Below, piece after piece: positions 13,469-20,654 of a stretch of 23,651 nt of DNA. Position 1 is the stretch's first letter; each line of letters opens with the position of its first letter. A program made the translations under genes and the position numbers. The notes below the pieces were generated by a model. It was not told the DNA's origin. It did no database searches and was given only the letters and a program-made list of their open reading frames with translations. Source of the DNA: a virus; the IMG/VR virus record IMGVR_UViG_3300044966_000113, positions 1-23,651 of that record. One strand, written 5' to 3'.

Positions 13469-14758
13469 TTAGTCCAGTCTGATTGGGTTTCCGGGTGTTC
13501 CGTCGCCTTGTCTGGCGCGGGCAGGCGCAGCGCTCGGCGCAGCGCTTGGTGCGCCCATCATGCCTTTGCCAAGATAGGTTTTTGAAAGGTTGTCAATGAT
13601 CGCCAAGTTGGCTTCCGCTGTCATACCTTCGCTACCCAAAGACTTCAAGTAGGTTTGCAATTCGACGTTAGAGTTCAACTGCTGTGCGCTCATGCCAGTG
13701 GCTTGTTTGATTGCGTTGAGCAATTGCAATCGCACACTTTTGAGTTGGTCGCGCTTTGATTGTGCTTCTGTACCAAAAACACCCCCTAAGAACTGCCCCG
13801 CAGTGCCTGTTTGCGTTGATGTAATCAAGTTTGACAGTGCGCCTGCGGAGGTGCTTGACATGCCTCCGGTGTTTTTCAGGTCTTTCACAAGCGTTTGCGC
13901 GGTAGAAAGAATGTCGCCCAAAGTTTCTTTGCCTTCCGCTACTTGTTCAGCTTTTTCTTGAGCCTTGAGCACTGCGGGGCTTGGGCCTTTTAGGGAAGCC
14001 GTTAACTGCGCCAACTCTTGTTTGTTCTGTGCCATAAGCTGCGCGATCTGCAACCGATTCGCGCCTGCTTCACGCGCCGCATCAACACGCGCCTCGGCTT
14101 GAATTTTAGCGGCCTCAATTTTGGCGTCGTTTGCCAGTTTGGCTGCATCTGCTCGGGCGTCTGCCGCCAGTTTGGCTGCATCTGCTCGGGCAGTGCGATC
14201 TTCTGCGCGTGTAGCGGCAGAAGTCAGCGCAGTCAGAACTTTATCTGGGTCGCCGTACTTCACCACCACGCTGCGAATCATGTCTTCGGTAGCGTTGGGG
14301 CCAAGTTTAGCCAACTCAGCCCGCAACGCGGCGTCTTGCGTAGCGCTTAACTTGAGCTTATCTGCTTGCGCCGTCGAAGCCGCAGCCGCAGCCGTGCGCT
14401 GGCCGATCAAAGCGCCGCTTTCTTGCTGCTGGCGGTATATCTGCGCCAACTGCTGTTTACCCATCACGTCATCACCCAGAGCGTTCATGCCTTGCTGGAT
14501 AGACGCAGGGTCTGTAAAGTCAATCTGGCTTGCGATCTGCTGGCGCAGCGTGATGCGCTGCAACTCAGGGTCTTGGCCACCAAGAGCACCGCCGATAGCG
14601 CCGCCCAGCATGTTGGCTCCACGGCCAATGGCGAAGTTCGCCCGTTGGAACGGGTCCAGCTTGGCGTATTGCAACGCCTGAGCGTCCATTCGGTCTTGCT
14701 GCTGCTGCTGGTACATCTGCGGCGTAACGCCGAACAGAGAAGGTACGATATCTGCCAT
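13469..14758 (-). CDS. Internal virion / DNA-ejection protein with hendecad coiled coil (putative), 429 aa
   Basis: A Gln/Ala-rich protein. The N-terminal part is Gln-rich (MYQQQQQDRMDAQALQYAKL) with a glycine-rich hydrophobic segment (about 48-61). Residues 190-233 are four consecutive 11-residue repeats beginning A-(R/K)-x-(D/E)-A-A-(K/R), i.e. a hendecad coiled coil, continuing into more helix to about 255. The C-terminus is Ala/Pro-rich and ends GTPGNPIRLD. AAGGGG lies 8 bases before the ATG. Middle member of three Ala-rich late proteins, so probably packaged in the virion and used in DNA delivery. This is inferred from composition and position. Confidence 0.65.
   Translation of the reverse strand: MADIVPSLFGVTPQMYQQQQQDRMDAQALQYAKLDPFQRANFAIGRGANMLGGAIGGALGGQDPELQRITLRQQIASQIDFTDPASIQQGMNALGDDVMGKQQLAQIYRQQQESGALIGQRTAAAAASTAQADKLKLSATQDAALRAELAKLGPNATEDMIRSVVVKYGDPDKVLTALTSAATRAEDRTARADAAKLAADARADAAKLANDAKIEAAKIQAEARVDAAREAGANRLQIAQLMAQNKQELAQLTASLKGPSPAVLKAQEKAEQVAEGKETLGDILSTAQTLVKDLKNTGGMSSTSAGALSNLITSTQTGTAGQFLGGVFGTEAQSKRDQLKSVRLQLLNAIKQATGMSAQQLNSNVELQTYLKSLGSEGMTAEANLAIIDNLSKTYLGKGMMGAPSAAPSAAPARARQGDGTPGNPIRLD
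14133..14191. repeat. Two 26-base direct repeats, period 33, within a coiled-coil gene
   Basis: The same 26 bases, starting GCCAGTTTGGCTGCATCTGC, occur at 14133-14158 and 14166-14191. The 33-base period equals 11 codons and matches two adjacent hendecads (residues 190-211 of the ejection protein). Identity at the DNA level, including wobble positions, indicates a recent in-frame tandem duplication. Confidence 0.9.
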
Positions 14759-14768
14759 GTCTTACCCC

Positions 14769-15848
14769 TTAGATAAAGCCATTGTTTTGTGCGGCCAACA
14801 TCTGCGCTTGCTGAGTCTGCGGGTTCGCAAATGCACCCGCCAAGTACTGGCCTTGCTGACCATACGCGCCTTGGGCTGTGCCACCAAAAGGATCAAACTG
14901 CCTTGCAATTGCGTTTGTGAGCGCCGGGTTCTGAGATGCACCCACCAAAGCCGTTGCGAACGGGTTGTAGGCGTTGGCCGCGCCCATCGACTGCGCCGCG
15001 CCCATACCGCCGCCGTACAGCGCCTGAGCGCCTGCTTGGTTGACGTTGCGCCCACCCAAAGCCGAACCGATGTCCAGCGGTGCTTGGCCCAACGTCTCCA
15101 AACCAGTTGCGCCGCGCAAGTACGCTTCATAGGGTGCAAGAGCTTCTGTTTGGCCTCGGAAACCTTGGCCGAGCAGATTGCCGCCGACATTAAACAGGCC
15201 AGCCCCAAATCGGGCTTGTTCCATACCCGCTTGCTGCGCCTGCGCTGCCAAACCCGCGTCCTGCTGGGCGATGGCGTTGTAGTACGCCTCCATCTCAGGG
15301 CTGGCAGCACCAAGGCCAGCCGCACCGCTTGGGCGCTCGCCTGTGGCCCCAACGGACAGACCGCCACGGCCAGTCTGGAACAATTGGTTCTGGAGCTGCG
15401 CAAACTGGCGCTCACGGCTTGGGGCCAAGAGGTTCTGCTGCCCGGCCATGTACTGCTGCGCGGCCTGTTCAGGCGACTGCGCCAGGTATTGCTGGCCAAG
15501 GCCAAACAGACCTTGGGCCGCTTGGCCCAAAGGCGCAAACTGCTGCTGCGCTTGCTCGGCTTGCGTCAGCCCGCCACCCGCCAGACCCAAGAAGCGGTCT
15601 TGCATGGCCGCCAGTTGGGGGTCGAGCGTGTAGCTGGCCCCAGAGACGCGGCCTTGGGGGTCGGTCTGGAACTGCGACTGGCCAAAGCGTGTCGTGATGC
15701 CGACCGGACGGAACCGCGATTCTTCAGCCGCAATCCGCGCCGCCTCAACCTGCGCTGCGGCTTGGGCTTGCGCGGCTTTCCTGGCTGAACTGCCGCCGAG
15801 CAAACCACCTGCTAACGCTAATCCGCCACTAATAAGTGATGCTGGCAT
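14769..15848 (-). CDS. Ala/Gln/Gly-rich internal virion protein (putative), 359 aa
   Basis: I start this at the ATG at 15848 (MPASLISGGLALAGGLLGGS), preceded by TTGGAG; a TTG 12 bases upstream is less likely. The N-terminal 24 residues are hydrophobic and Gly-rich, followed by a charged Ala/Gln helix (ARKAAQAQAAAQVEAARIAA). The rest is Gln/Gly/Ala low-complexity with many FG and YG dipeptides and few Lys or Cys. This N-terminal pattern is common in small internal virion or 'DNA transfer' proteins of podoviruses (role of T7 gp14). It is the first of three such genes in a row. Function inferred from composition and order. Confidence 0.65.
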   Translation of the reverse strand: MPASLISGGLALAGGLLGGSSARKAAQAQAAAQVEAARIAAEESRFRPVGITTRFGQSQFQTDPQGRVSGASYTLDPQLAAMQDRFLGLAGGGLTQAEQAQQQFAPLGQAAQGLFGLGQQYLAQSPEQAAQQYMAGQQNLLAPSRERQFAQLQNQLFQTGRGGLSVGATGERPSGAAGLGAASPEMEAYYNAIAQQDAGLAAQAQQAGMEQARFGAGLFNVGGNLLGQGFRGQTEALAPYEAYLRGATGLETLGQAPLDIGSALGGRNVNQAGAQALYGGGMGAAQSMGAANAYNPFATALVGASQNPALTNAIARQFDPFGGTAQGAYGQQGQYLAGAFANPQTQQAQMLAAQNNGFI

Positions 15849-15849
15849 A

Positions 15850-16143
15850 TCAAACTCCAATCAAAACGTCGTCCACCTTTGACGGGTCTTTCTCGTCGGT
15901 GGCGTGAATACAAAACCAAACGCAATCCGTGATCGCCTTGACGCCGTGCGTCAAACCAGCCTTGATCTCAATGCAAGCTGGCGCTTCGATGACTTCTATA
16001 TCTTCACCCTTCATCACCGCCACCTTGCCACTGGCAAGAATCGACAGGTGACTGAACTCATGCGTGTGCTTCAGAATAGCTGTGCCAGCGGGGATAACCG
16101 CTTGCTTGGCGTACAAACCATCGCTGAAGTGGTGGGAGATCAT
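15850..16143 (-). CDS. Cupin-fold metal-binding protein, 97 aa
   Basis: A single-domain cupin. Motif 1 is nearly complete: G20, five residues, H26-x-H28, three residues, H32, six residues, G39; H32 stands where the usual glutamate ligand would be. Motif 2 is partial (AG at 62-63, then H66). H26, H28, H32 and H66 could therefore hold one metal ion. The start is the ATG at 16143, one base after the tail-fibre stop; a TTG-started extension overlaps that gene. No strong ribosome site, so translation is probably coupled to the fibre gene. Its place between tail fibre and ejection proteins suggests a virion-associated or assembly role; enzymatic activity cannot be stated. Confidence 0.82.
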   Translation of the reverse strand: MISHHFSDGLYAKQAVIPAGTAILKHTHEFSHLSILASGKVAVMKGEDIEVIEAPACIEIKAGLTHGVKAITDCVWFCIHATDEKDPSKVDDVLIGV

Positions 16144-16144
16144 G

Positions 16145-16921
16145 TCAGTAACCAAAAGCCAGCCAATAAACGCCGTCTACACTTCCGGGGTTGGAGTTAG
16201 CCACAACAAAAGTTGATGTGCCTACGCTGTACACATGAGCAATCTCATTCGTGTCAGTACTCACAATAACAGTGGTCTGCACATTAAAAACAGCGTTGGG
16301 GAAAGCAATGGGGTATGTAACCGTAAGGTTTTGCCCTCCAGACAATGCCCCTGTATTTCCCCATTGCATAATCAAACCACCGGGGAGCTTTTGGTAGCCG
16401 CTAGTACCGAGACTTTGGTTGCCGCCTGTGAAATTGGTGGTGTAAACGCCGTTTGTAACAGTTGCTGAATTTCCTGTGACGTTGATGCCCCAATTGCCAG
16501 AAGCCCCGGTACCAGTTTTGGTCGGCGCATCGTCGGCGATTTGAGCAACAACATACGCCGTGGTCGCCACTTGCGTATCGTTGGTGTTCACCGCCGCTGT
16601 TGGGGCCACAGGTGTGCCCGTCAGCGTAGGGCTAGTTAGCGACTTGTTGGTGAGTGTAGCGGTAGCCGTGCGCTCTGCCACGATTGCAGCGTCAGCGTAA
16701 GCCGTGGTCGCAAGCTGCGTGCTGTTAGTACCTGCCGAAGCCGTGGGCGCTGCTGGCGTACCCGTAAACGTAGGCGAAATCAGATCAGCCTTGGTCGCCA
16801 CGGCCACAGCGATGTTGTTGAACTCGGTGTTGATCTCGGTGCCCTTGACGATCTTCAGCGGATCGCCAGACGGCAGCGCATCTTTTGTGGCGAAATTCGT
16901 GGACTGTGTGTAGTTACTCAT
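16145..16921 (-). CDS. Tail fibre protein with gp53-like C-terminal domain
   Basis: A 258-residue receptor-binding type protein. The N-terminus (MSNYTQSTNFATKDALPSGD, then GTEINTEFNNIAVAVATKADL) is the short attachment region often seen in fibres of this kind. Two repeats follow at 49-80 and 97-128, each with SPT(F/L)TGTP.APTA and ending ATTAYxxAxI, a classic trimeric fibre-shaft repeat. The C-terminal part contains YQKLPGGLIMQWGNTG (about 171-186), the hallmark of the phage 'putative tail fibre gp53-like' tip domain, and ends VYWLAFGY. It overlaps the nozzle gene by 4 bases. It probably determines host binding. Confidence 0.9.
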   Translation of the reverse strand: MSNYTQSTNFATKDALPSGDPLKIVKGTEINTEFNNIAVAVATKADLISPTFTGTPAAPTASAGTNSTQLATTAYADAAIVAERTATATLTNKSLTSPTLTGTPVAPTAAVNTNDTQVATTAYVVAQIADDAPTKTGTGASGNWGINVTGNSATVTNGVYTTNFTGGNQSLGTSGYQKLPGGLIMQWGNTGALSGGQNLTVTYPIAFPNAVFNVQTTVIVSTDTNEIAHVYSVGTSTFVVANSNPGSVDGVYWLAFGY

Positions 16922-18462
16922 GACATTTTCCCGTCTTTGGACTGAATCTCAATCCGCTGGATCGACAGCGGCGAACCGTTGATGTTGGTTTCGTATCCGG
17001 TTTGCACGATTTTACCGCTGCCGCTTGCGCTGGTCGATAAGGTCTGCAAGGCCACGCCGCTAGCGTACTCAGCAATGTCGTACTCGCCGATGCCGTACTC
17101 GGACACGCTTTGCGTTGGAATTTGCGCGCTGTCCGCCTGATAGTTGGTGCTGAAGTCAAAACCCCACTTCATTGTCACAAACTGGTTCGTGCCGCCGATC
17201 ACCACCACCTTCAGGCGCTTCAGAAGCGACGTGATGTTGGCGTTACCCAGGTCAGCGTGGTTGGTGTAGTACTGCATCCGGTAGGCGGACGTGTGGTCTT
17301 GGTAGGTGCTGTACTTGCCGATGTAACCGTTCTTGCCGATCAGCACCTCGCCGTTGCGCCGCGAGAGCAGCGCCGTGGGCTCAATCGAGTCCCAAACCGT
17401 GACGCGAAACGAGCCGTCCTGCAACTGCACGCGGGTATCAAAGCAATACACCTCTTTGACCGACGGTAGCGTCATCAAGTAGAACGCCTCGGCTTCTGAG
17501 TAGACCGTCTTGATGTTGGCCAGCGTCTCGCCAGCCACAATCGACATGAAGTCGCTGCGGATGTTCTTGGACAGATCGCCCAAGGGCGCTGACTTCTCCA
17601 CAATCGTCCTGGCGAACGACCGGACGCCCGAGTTAGACAGGAACAAGATGTCCTTGCCCGTGCTCTGAATGGTGTCACGGGCGATGCAGCCAATGCCCCC
17701 CACCGTGTCACTCAGGCTCATTGTGGCGGGCGTCGTAGCGTTGGCGTACACCAGAATCTGGCGCTTGCCAAAGATGATCAGAAAGCCGTTATGGGCCGCG
17801 AGGCCAGTTACCTCGTCTGAGCCGTTGGGCCACACACGGTCGATGTTCAGCGAACCCGCTGTGCCGGTGCTCCAGATGTGGCCGGACAGCAGGTCAGAGA
17901 AGAACACCGTCACGTTGTCGGTGGCGGTGTCCGCAACCCACAGGCGACCAAAGGCCGACAGCACGATGTTGCCCGAGGGCACAGTGCCGACGTAGCCTGA
18001 CTTCTCGCTGACGCGGCGGTACGTTGTGGTGCTGATGGTCGGGTCGAAAATCAGCGGATCGTGACCCGTCTGGAAGAAGTAGGTGATGCCGTTGAGCGAA
18101 GCCACCGACCAGTTGCTGGCCGTGATCGTTGGTGCTGTACCCCCACCCCCGTAAGTCAGCTCGACCACGGCGTTGGAGCCGTCCAGCTTGAACAGCTTGT
18201 TGTTGCCCGCAAACAAGATCGTCAGCGTACCGTCAGCCTGCACCAACTCATGGATGACGCCCACGTTGTTGGCCCCAAGAGCGCCGGACGAGGCGTTGAC
18301 CCGTGCCCAGCCCTTGCGCGAGCCGATTCGACCGTACTGGTCGATGATGCAGTTCGTTGCGACCAAAGCAAAGCCAGCCGCCAAGTCCAGAGGGCTGTCC
18401 TGCGTGTTCAGGCCAAAGAAGCCTGGCGCTGAGATGCTTGCGGTCTGGAGGGCTTGGCTCAT
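16918..18462 (-). CDS. Tail nozzle/hub protein (putative, role like T7 gp12 or P22 gp10)
   Basis: A 514-residue protein rich in beta-strand pattern with few charged helices; it opens MSQALQTASISAPGFFGLNT, followed by a segment on residues 'NCIIDQYGRIGSRKGW'. The 'GLNTQDSPLDLAAGFALVATNCI..QYGRI..RKGW' opening is typical of tail tubular/stabilisation-type proteins in podoviruses, and repeated GxxxLxFA/NKLF blade-like units suggest a beta-propeller. It lies directly after the adaptor and before the fibre gene, the expected order for short-tail assembly. Overlaps both neighbours by 4 bases. Family name not verified. Confidence 0.72.
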   Translation of the reverse strand: MSQALQTASISAPGFFGLNTQDSPLDLAAGFALVATNCIIDQYGRIGSRKGWARVNASSGALGANNVGVIHELVQADGTLTILFAGNNKLFKLDGSNAVVELTYGGGGTAPTITASNWSVASLNGITYFFQTGHDPLIFDPTISTTTYRRVSEKSGYVGTVPSGNIVLSAFGRLWVADTATDNVTVFFSDLLSGHIWSTGTAGSLNIDRVWPNGSDEVTGLAAHNGFLIIFGKRQILVYANATTPATMSLSDTVGGIGCIARDTIQSTGKDILFLSNSGVRSFARTIVEKSAPLGDLSKNIRSDFMSIVAGETLANIKTVYSEAEAFYLMTLPSVKEVYCFDTRVQLQDGSFRVTVWDSIEPTALLSRRNGEVLIGKNGYIGKYSTYQDHTSAYRMQYYTNHADLGNANITSLLKRLKVVVIGGTNQFVTMKWGFDFSTNYQADSAQIPTQSVSEYGIGEYDIAEYASGVALQTLSTSASGSGKIVQTGYETNINGSPLSIQRIEIQSKDGKMS

Positions 18463-19106
18463 ATGGCGACAAACTCTTGGTTCTCTGGGTAGCGGGTGCC
18501 CTCCAGCGCAATCTGATCAGCCAGCATCCCCCGGTAGAGTTGGTACGCCTCGGACGAGTTCAAGCCGCCGTCCTCGCCGCGCTCGACCAGAGCACGGGCA
18601 TATGCGTTTTGCACCACCAGCGCGTCAGACACCAGCACCAGTGTGTTGTCAGCCGACAAGGGCGCCTGGGGCACGGTCAGCGCAAATGGGAGGACGTAGA
18701 CCCCATCAGGACGGGCGTACAGCACCACCTTGGTGTCGCCGTTGCCGTCCACACCGTCAAAGGAATAGTATTCGGGGATGCCGCTGATCGCGGGCACCAG
18801 GTTCTGAAATCGATTCATCTGCACAAAGCTGATGTTCTGCATACCGACGTTGGCGGTCGTGTTGAGCGCGTCCATCACTTGGAACTTCTGGCCAGAGCCA
18901 GTCAGCGAATAAATGTAGGTGCCCGGTGTCGTGGTGATCGTCACCGTCTGCCCGAGCACGTTCCAACTAAAGGCGTCCTCAATCTGGCGCTTGGCGTCAT
19001 TAACGAATCTGCCAATTAACTTTGAATAGTCTGTTGCGGTGTTGGTAGAGACCTCAGTCTCGCGCAGCCGTATCAGCACATCGTTGATGAGTTGAAGGTA
19101 GGTCAT
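18459..19106 (-). CDS. Head-tail adaptor / tail tubular protein A-like
   Basis: A 215-residue protein. It starts with helices (MTYLQLINDVLIRLRETEVS, then YSKLIGRFVNDAKRQIEDAF and W), followed by a beta-rich middle (QTVTITTTPGTYIYSLTG) and a C-terminal helical region with ALVERGEDGG and an YQLYRGMLADQIALEG helix. This helical bundle plus beta domain layout is the one seen in gp11/gp4-type connectors that bridge portal and tail. Translation is coupled by ATGA overlaps to genes on both sides. Recognition is by pattern and order; the portal itself is not in the window. Confidence 0.75.
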   Translation of the reverse strand: MTYLQLINDVLIRLRETEVSTNTATDYSKLIGRFVNDAKRQIEDAFSWNVLGQTVTITTTPGTYIYSLTGSGQKFQVMDALNTTANVGMQNISFVQMNRFQNLVPAISGIPEYYSFDGVDGNGDTKVVLYARPDGVYVLPFALTVPQAPLSADNTLVLVSDALVVQNAYARALVERGEDGGLNSSEAYQLYRGMLADQIALEGTRYPENQEFVAI

Positions 19107-19435
19107 TGGCGTGTCAATCCGATTTGTTCAAAAGTGGCGATGACCGCAAATGCACTTGCGGCCTCTGGCGTGACGCGCAACTGGTCGCCTTCTTCAAAGA
19201 CAACATAGGCGTTGTCAAACTGCGTGTACGCCTTAGAGTTGTACGCCACTGCCGTCAAGATGTCGATTGTGGCAGCCGCGCTGGCGTCATACCACTGCAC
19301 AGTGATGTCCTTGGTGCTGCCGCCCGTGTTGTGGACGTACAGCAGATTGAACAGCGCGTAGTAACCCGTCGGCACGGTGTAGACCGTGGTGGTCGCCCCA
19401 GCGGTGGGGTTGATGCCGACAGATATGGGTCTCAT
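19103..19435 (-). CDS. Small beta-rich virion-associated protein (putative), 110 aa
   Basis: I use the ATG at 19435 (MRPISVGINPTAGATTTVYT), which follows AAGGA and overlaps the previous stop; a longer frame to 19501 lies inside the upstream gene. The chain is almost all beta pattern: GYYALFNLLYVHNTGGSTKD, then ITVQWYDASAA, then DNAYVVFEEGDQLRV and AVIATFEQIGL. Small beta-sandwich proteins of this type near neck genes are often virion components (head completion or fibre-related). No closer identity is claimed. Confidence 0.7.
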   Translation of the reverse strand: MRPISVGINPTAGATTTVYTVPTGYYALFNLLYVHNTGGSTKDITVQWYDASAAATIDILTAVAYNSKAYTQFDNAYVVFEEGDQLRVTPEAASAFAVIATFEQIGLTRQ

Positions 19436-19725
19436 TTCTTGTTCCTTGCGGAGATCGCCTTGGCTTTGGCCTTGGCGTCCTCTTTGGACGATGCGCCCCA
19501 AGCCTTTAGAGACAAGAGTAGCCGGGTGGGCTTACCGTCTTTCATCTCAGGCCCAGGCATATTGCCCATGCGTGCTAAGAAGGAGGCCCGTCTTGGGTTG
19601 TCGCCCGACTTCACGGGGGCTTTGAGATCGCCCCCGGTTGCCGCATTATAAGACGCCCGACCCTTGGCGTTCAAGCCTCCGGTCTTGGACTGTCCTTCTT
19701 TGCGCTGCCAGGCGGGGGTTTTCAT
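19432..19725 (-). CDS. Conserved small basic phage protein, 97 aa
   Basis: Starts MKTPAWQRKEGQSKTGGLNA, then KGRASYNAATG and later SFLARMGNMPGPEMKDGKPT, and ends in an Ala/Lys helix (KAKAKAISARNKK). Very rich in Lys/Arg. Proteins with this 'AWQRKEG.S..GGLN.KGR.SYN..TG..LKAPV' opening are widespread among aquatic phages, and I believe they correspond to a domain of unknown function (DUF6321), unverified. Overlaps both neighbours by 4 bases. Probably packed in the head or acting on DNA, but that is inference from charge and position. Confidence 0.78.
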   Translation of the reverse strand: MKTPAWQRKEGQSKTGGLNAKGRASYNAATGGDLKAPVKSGDNPRRASFLARMGNMPGPEMKDGKPTRLLLSLKAWGASSKEDAKAKAKAISARNKK

Positions 19726-19868
19726 TTCTTCTTCGCCGTCTTGGCAGCAGCCTTGAAGGCGGCTGCTGTTGGAGCGCCCTTGGTGCCAGGCTTGCGCATC
19801 TTCTCGCCAGAACCCGCTTTGATGCGGTCTTTCTTGGCTGCGATGTTGGCGTAGAGGCCGGGCTTCAT
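19722..19868 (-). CDS. Very small Lys/Ala-rich protein, 48 aa
   Basis: A 48-codon frame from ATG 19868 to TGA 19722-19724. The product begins MKPGLYANIAAKKDRIKAGS, has GEKMRKPGTKGAPTAAAF in the middle, and ends in a histone-H1-like KAAAKTAKKK tail. Such 'GLYANI.AK..RI.AGSGEKMRKPGSKGAP' proteins recur in aquatic podoviruses in the structural region. The start shares one base with the upstream stop and the end overlaps the next start by 4. Likely DNA-binding by charge; no function known to me. Confidence 0.78.
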   Translation of the reverse strand: MKPGLYANIAAKKDRIKAGSGEKMRKPGTKGAPTAAAFKAAAKTAKKK

Positions 19869-20017
19869 CAGTAGCCTTTTTTGGCTTTGTTGGTCGCCGT
19901 GCGTGAGCCGCGAACAGGCATGGACTTGACAGGCTTGCCCGTCTTCATCGACATGTCTTTGGCTTCTTTTTTGCCCTTGGGTGTGTAGGCAAACTTCTTT
20001 GTTCCGACCATTGGCAT
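19868..20017 (-). CDS. Very small basic protein, 49 aa
   Basis: ATG at 20017 with TAAGGAG 7 bases upstream; 49 codons to TGA at 19868-19870. Starts MPMVGTKKFAYTPKGKKEAK and ends VRGSRTATNKAKKGY; about a quarter of residues are Lys. 'MPMVG.KKFAYTPKGK' is a recurrent opening of tiny phage proteins in head-gene clusters. It shares one base with the start of the next gene. Probably nucleic-acid or capsid associated, by charge only. Confidence 0.78.
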   Translation of the reverse strand: MPMVGTKKFAYTPKGKKEAKDMSMKTGKPVKSMPVRGSRTATNKAKKGY

Positions 20018-20027
20018 GATGTGCTCC

Positions 20028-20237
20028 TTAGATGGTTACTGCCTTGCGGGGTCTGCCCATGCGCTTTACGGGCACAGCGGGCGTCATCGGTAGTTCTTTG
20101 CTGGCCTCTTGGACCTTGACCAGTTCACCTTGCTCATCGACCAAAACGTAGCCGCCGTGGCCGCGCATCGAGTCAATGTCGTGTTGCAAAGTGAACGTCA
20201 CCGTATTACCACTTGCCAAACAACGATATGTAGCCAT
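20028..20237 (-). CDS. Small protein with AT-hook-like C-terminus, 69 aa
   Basis: Begins MATYRCLASGNTVTFTLQHD, a compact beta pattern, with a histidine/glycine turn (SMRGHGGYVLVDEQGELV), and ends PVKRMGRPRKAVTI. The MGRPRK segment matches the core of an AT-hook (G-R-P flanked by basic residues), a minor-groove DNA-binding element. AGAAAGAAAA precedes the ATG, a weak site. A hairpin lies between this gene and the upstream accessory gene. Function unknown. Confidence 0.72.
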   Translation of the reverse strand: MATYRCLASGNTVTFTLQHDIDSMRGHGGYVLVDEQGELVKVQEASKELPMTPAVPVKRMGRPRKAVTI

Positions 20238-20256
20238 GATTTTCTTTCTGTAGAAA

Positions 20257-20274
20257 GGGGGACCGAAGCCCCCC
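20257..20274 (-). terminator. Weak terminator or stability hairpin with UUCG loop
   Basis: In - strand RNA: GGGGG-G-C-UUCG-G-U-CCCCC, a 7-bp stem closed by C-G over a UUCG tetraloop (very stable), followed by UUUCU. It lies 6 bases after the stop of the capsid accessory gene. The U-tract is short, so it is more likely a partial terminator or a 3'-end stabiliser of the capsid mRNA. Confidence 0.6.
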
Positions 20275-20280
20275 TGTCAT

Positions 20281-20604
20281 TTAGACCAAGCGAGCAACAA
20301 CGCAGCGCACAGTGGTGCTTGCCAAGTTCACAGTAGTGCCGGATTCGTTTTGAAAACGAATCGACACCACATTGGCAGCACTGACATATGGCGTGACGGT
20401 AAGGCCAGTGAGATCGACACCCATGCTCAGACCAATTACGACGTCACCAAGCGCGACGCCAGGAACGGCAATCGTGTTGGTTTCGCCAGCGGCATCTAAA
20501 AGCGATGACGCGTCAAGAGTAGCGGATACCGACCAAGTATCCGAAAAGATACCTCGGAATTGGTCATTTCCCCGACGGGAAGTAATTGCGGTTGCAGCAG
20601 CCAT
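20281..20604 (-). CDS. Putative capsid decoration/accessory protein, 107 aa
   Basis: Starts MAAATAITSRRGNDQFRGIF and is then mostly beta pattern with Val/Thr/Ala (WSVSATLDASSLLDAAGETN; GVALGDVVIGLSMGVDLTGL). It sits immediately after the capsid gene, separated by a terminator-like hairpin, and is composed like small head proteins made in many copies. GGAG is present before the ATG (TAGGAGATTCAAATG). The decoration role is inferred from position, size and composition only; a head-fibre or neck role is possible. Confidence 0.62.
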   Translation of the reverse strand: MAAATAITSRRGNDQFRGIFSDTWSVSATLDASSLLDAAGETNTIAVPGVALGDVVIGLSMGVDLTGLTVTPYVSAANVVSIRFQNESGTTVNLASTTVRCVVARLV

Positions 20605-20625
20605 TTGAATCTCCTAGAAAAAGAT

Positions 20626-20648
20626 GCCCCCAGCTTGTGGCCGGGGGC
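20626..20648 (-). terminator. Intrinsic terminator after the major capsid gene
   Basis: In - strand RNA: GCCCCC paired with GGGGGC (20648-20643 with 20631-20626), extended inward by G-C and G-U pairs around a 7-base loop, followed by AUCUUUUUC. It lies 6 bases after the capsid stop codon. Placed inside the operon, it would reduce read-through and so keep downstream genes below the capsid level. Confidence 0.75.
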
Positions 20649-20654
20649 TATTCA

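Noticed and set aside
14133-14191. Direct repeats considered as a CRISPR-like or regulatory array
   Set aside because: Only two copies with a 7-base gap, in frame within a coiled-coil gene; explained by hendecad duplication.
14757-15788. 343-codon + strand open frame opposite an Ala/Gln-rich virion gene
   Set aside because: Arg/Leu-rich translation typical of antisense frames of Ala/Gly/Gln codons; no ribosome site or operon partner.
14769-18462. Search for a diversity-generating retroelement near the tail genes
   Set aside because: No reverse transcriptase frame and no adenine-variable template/variable repeat pair was seen.
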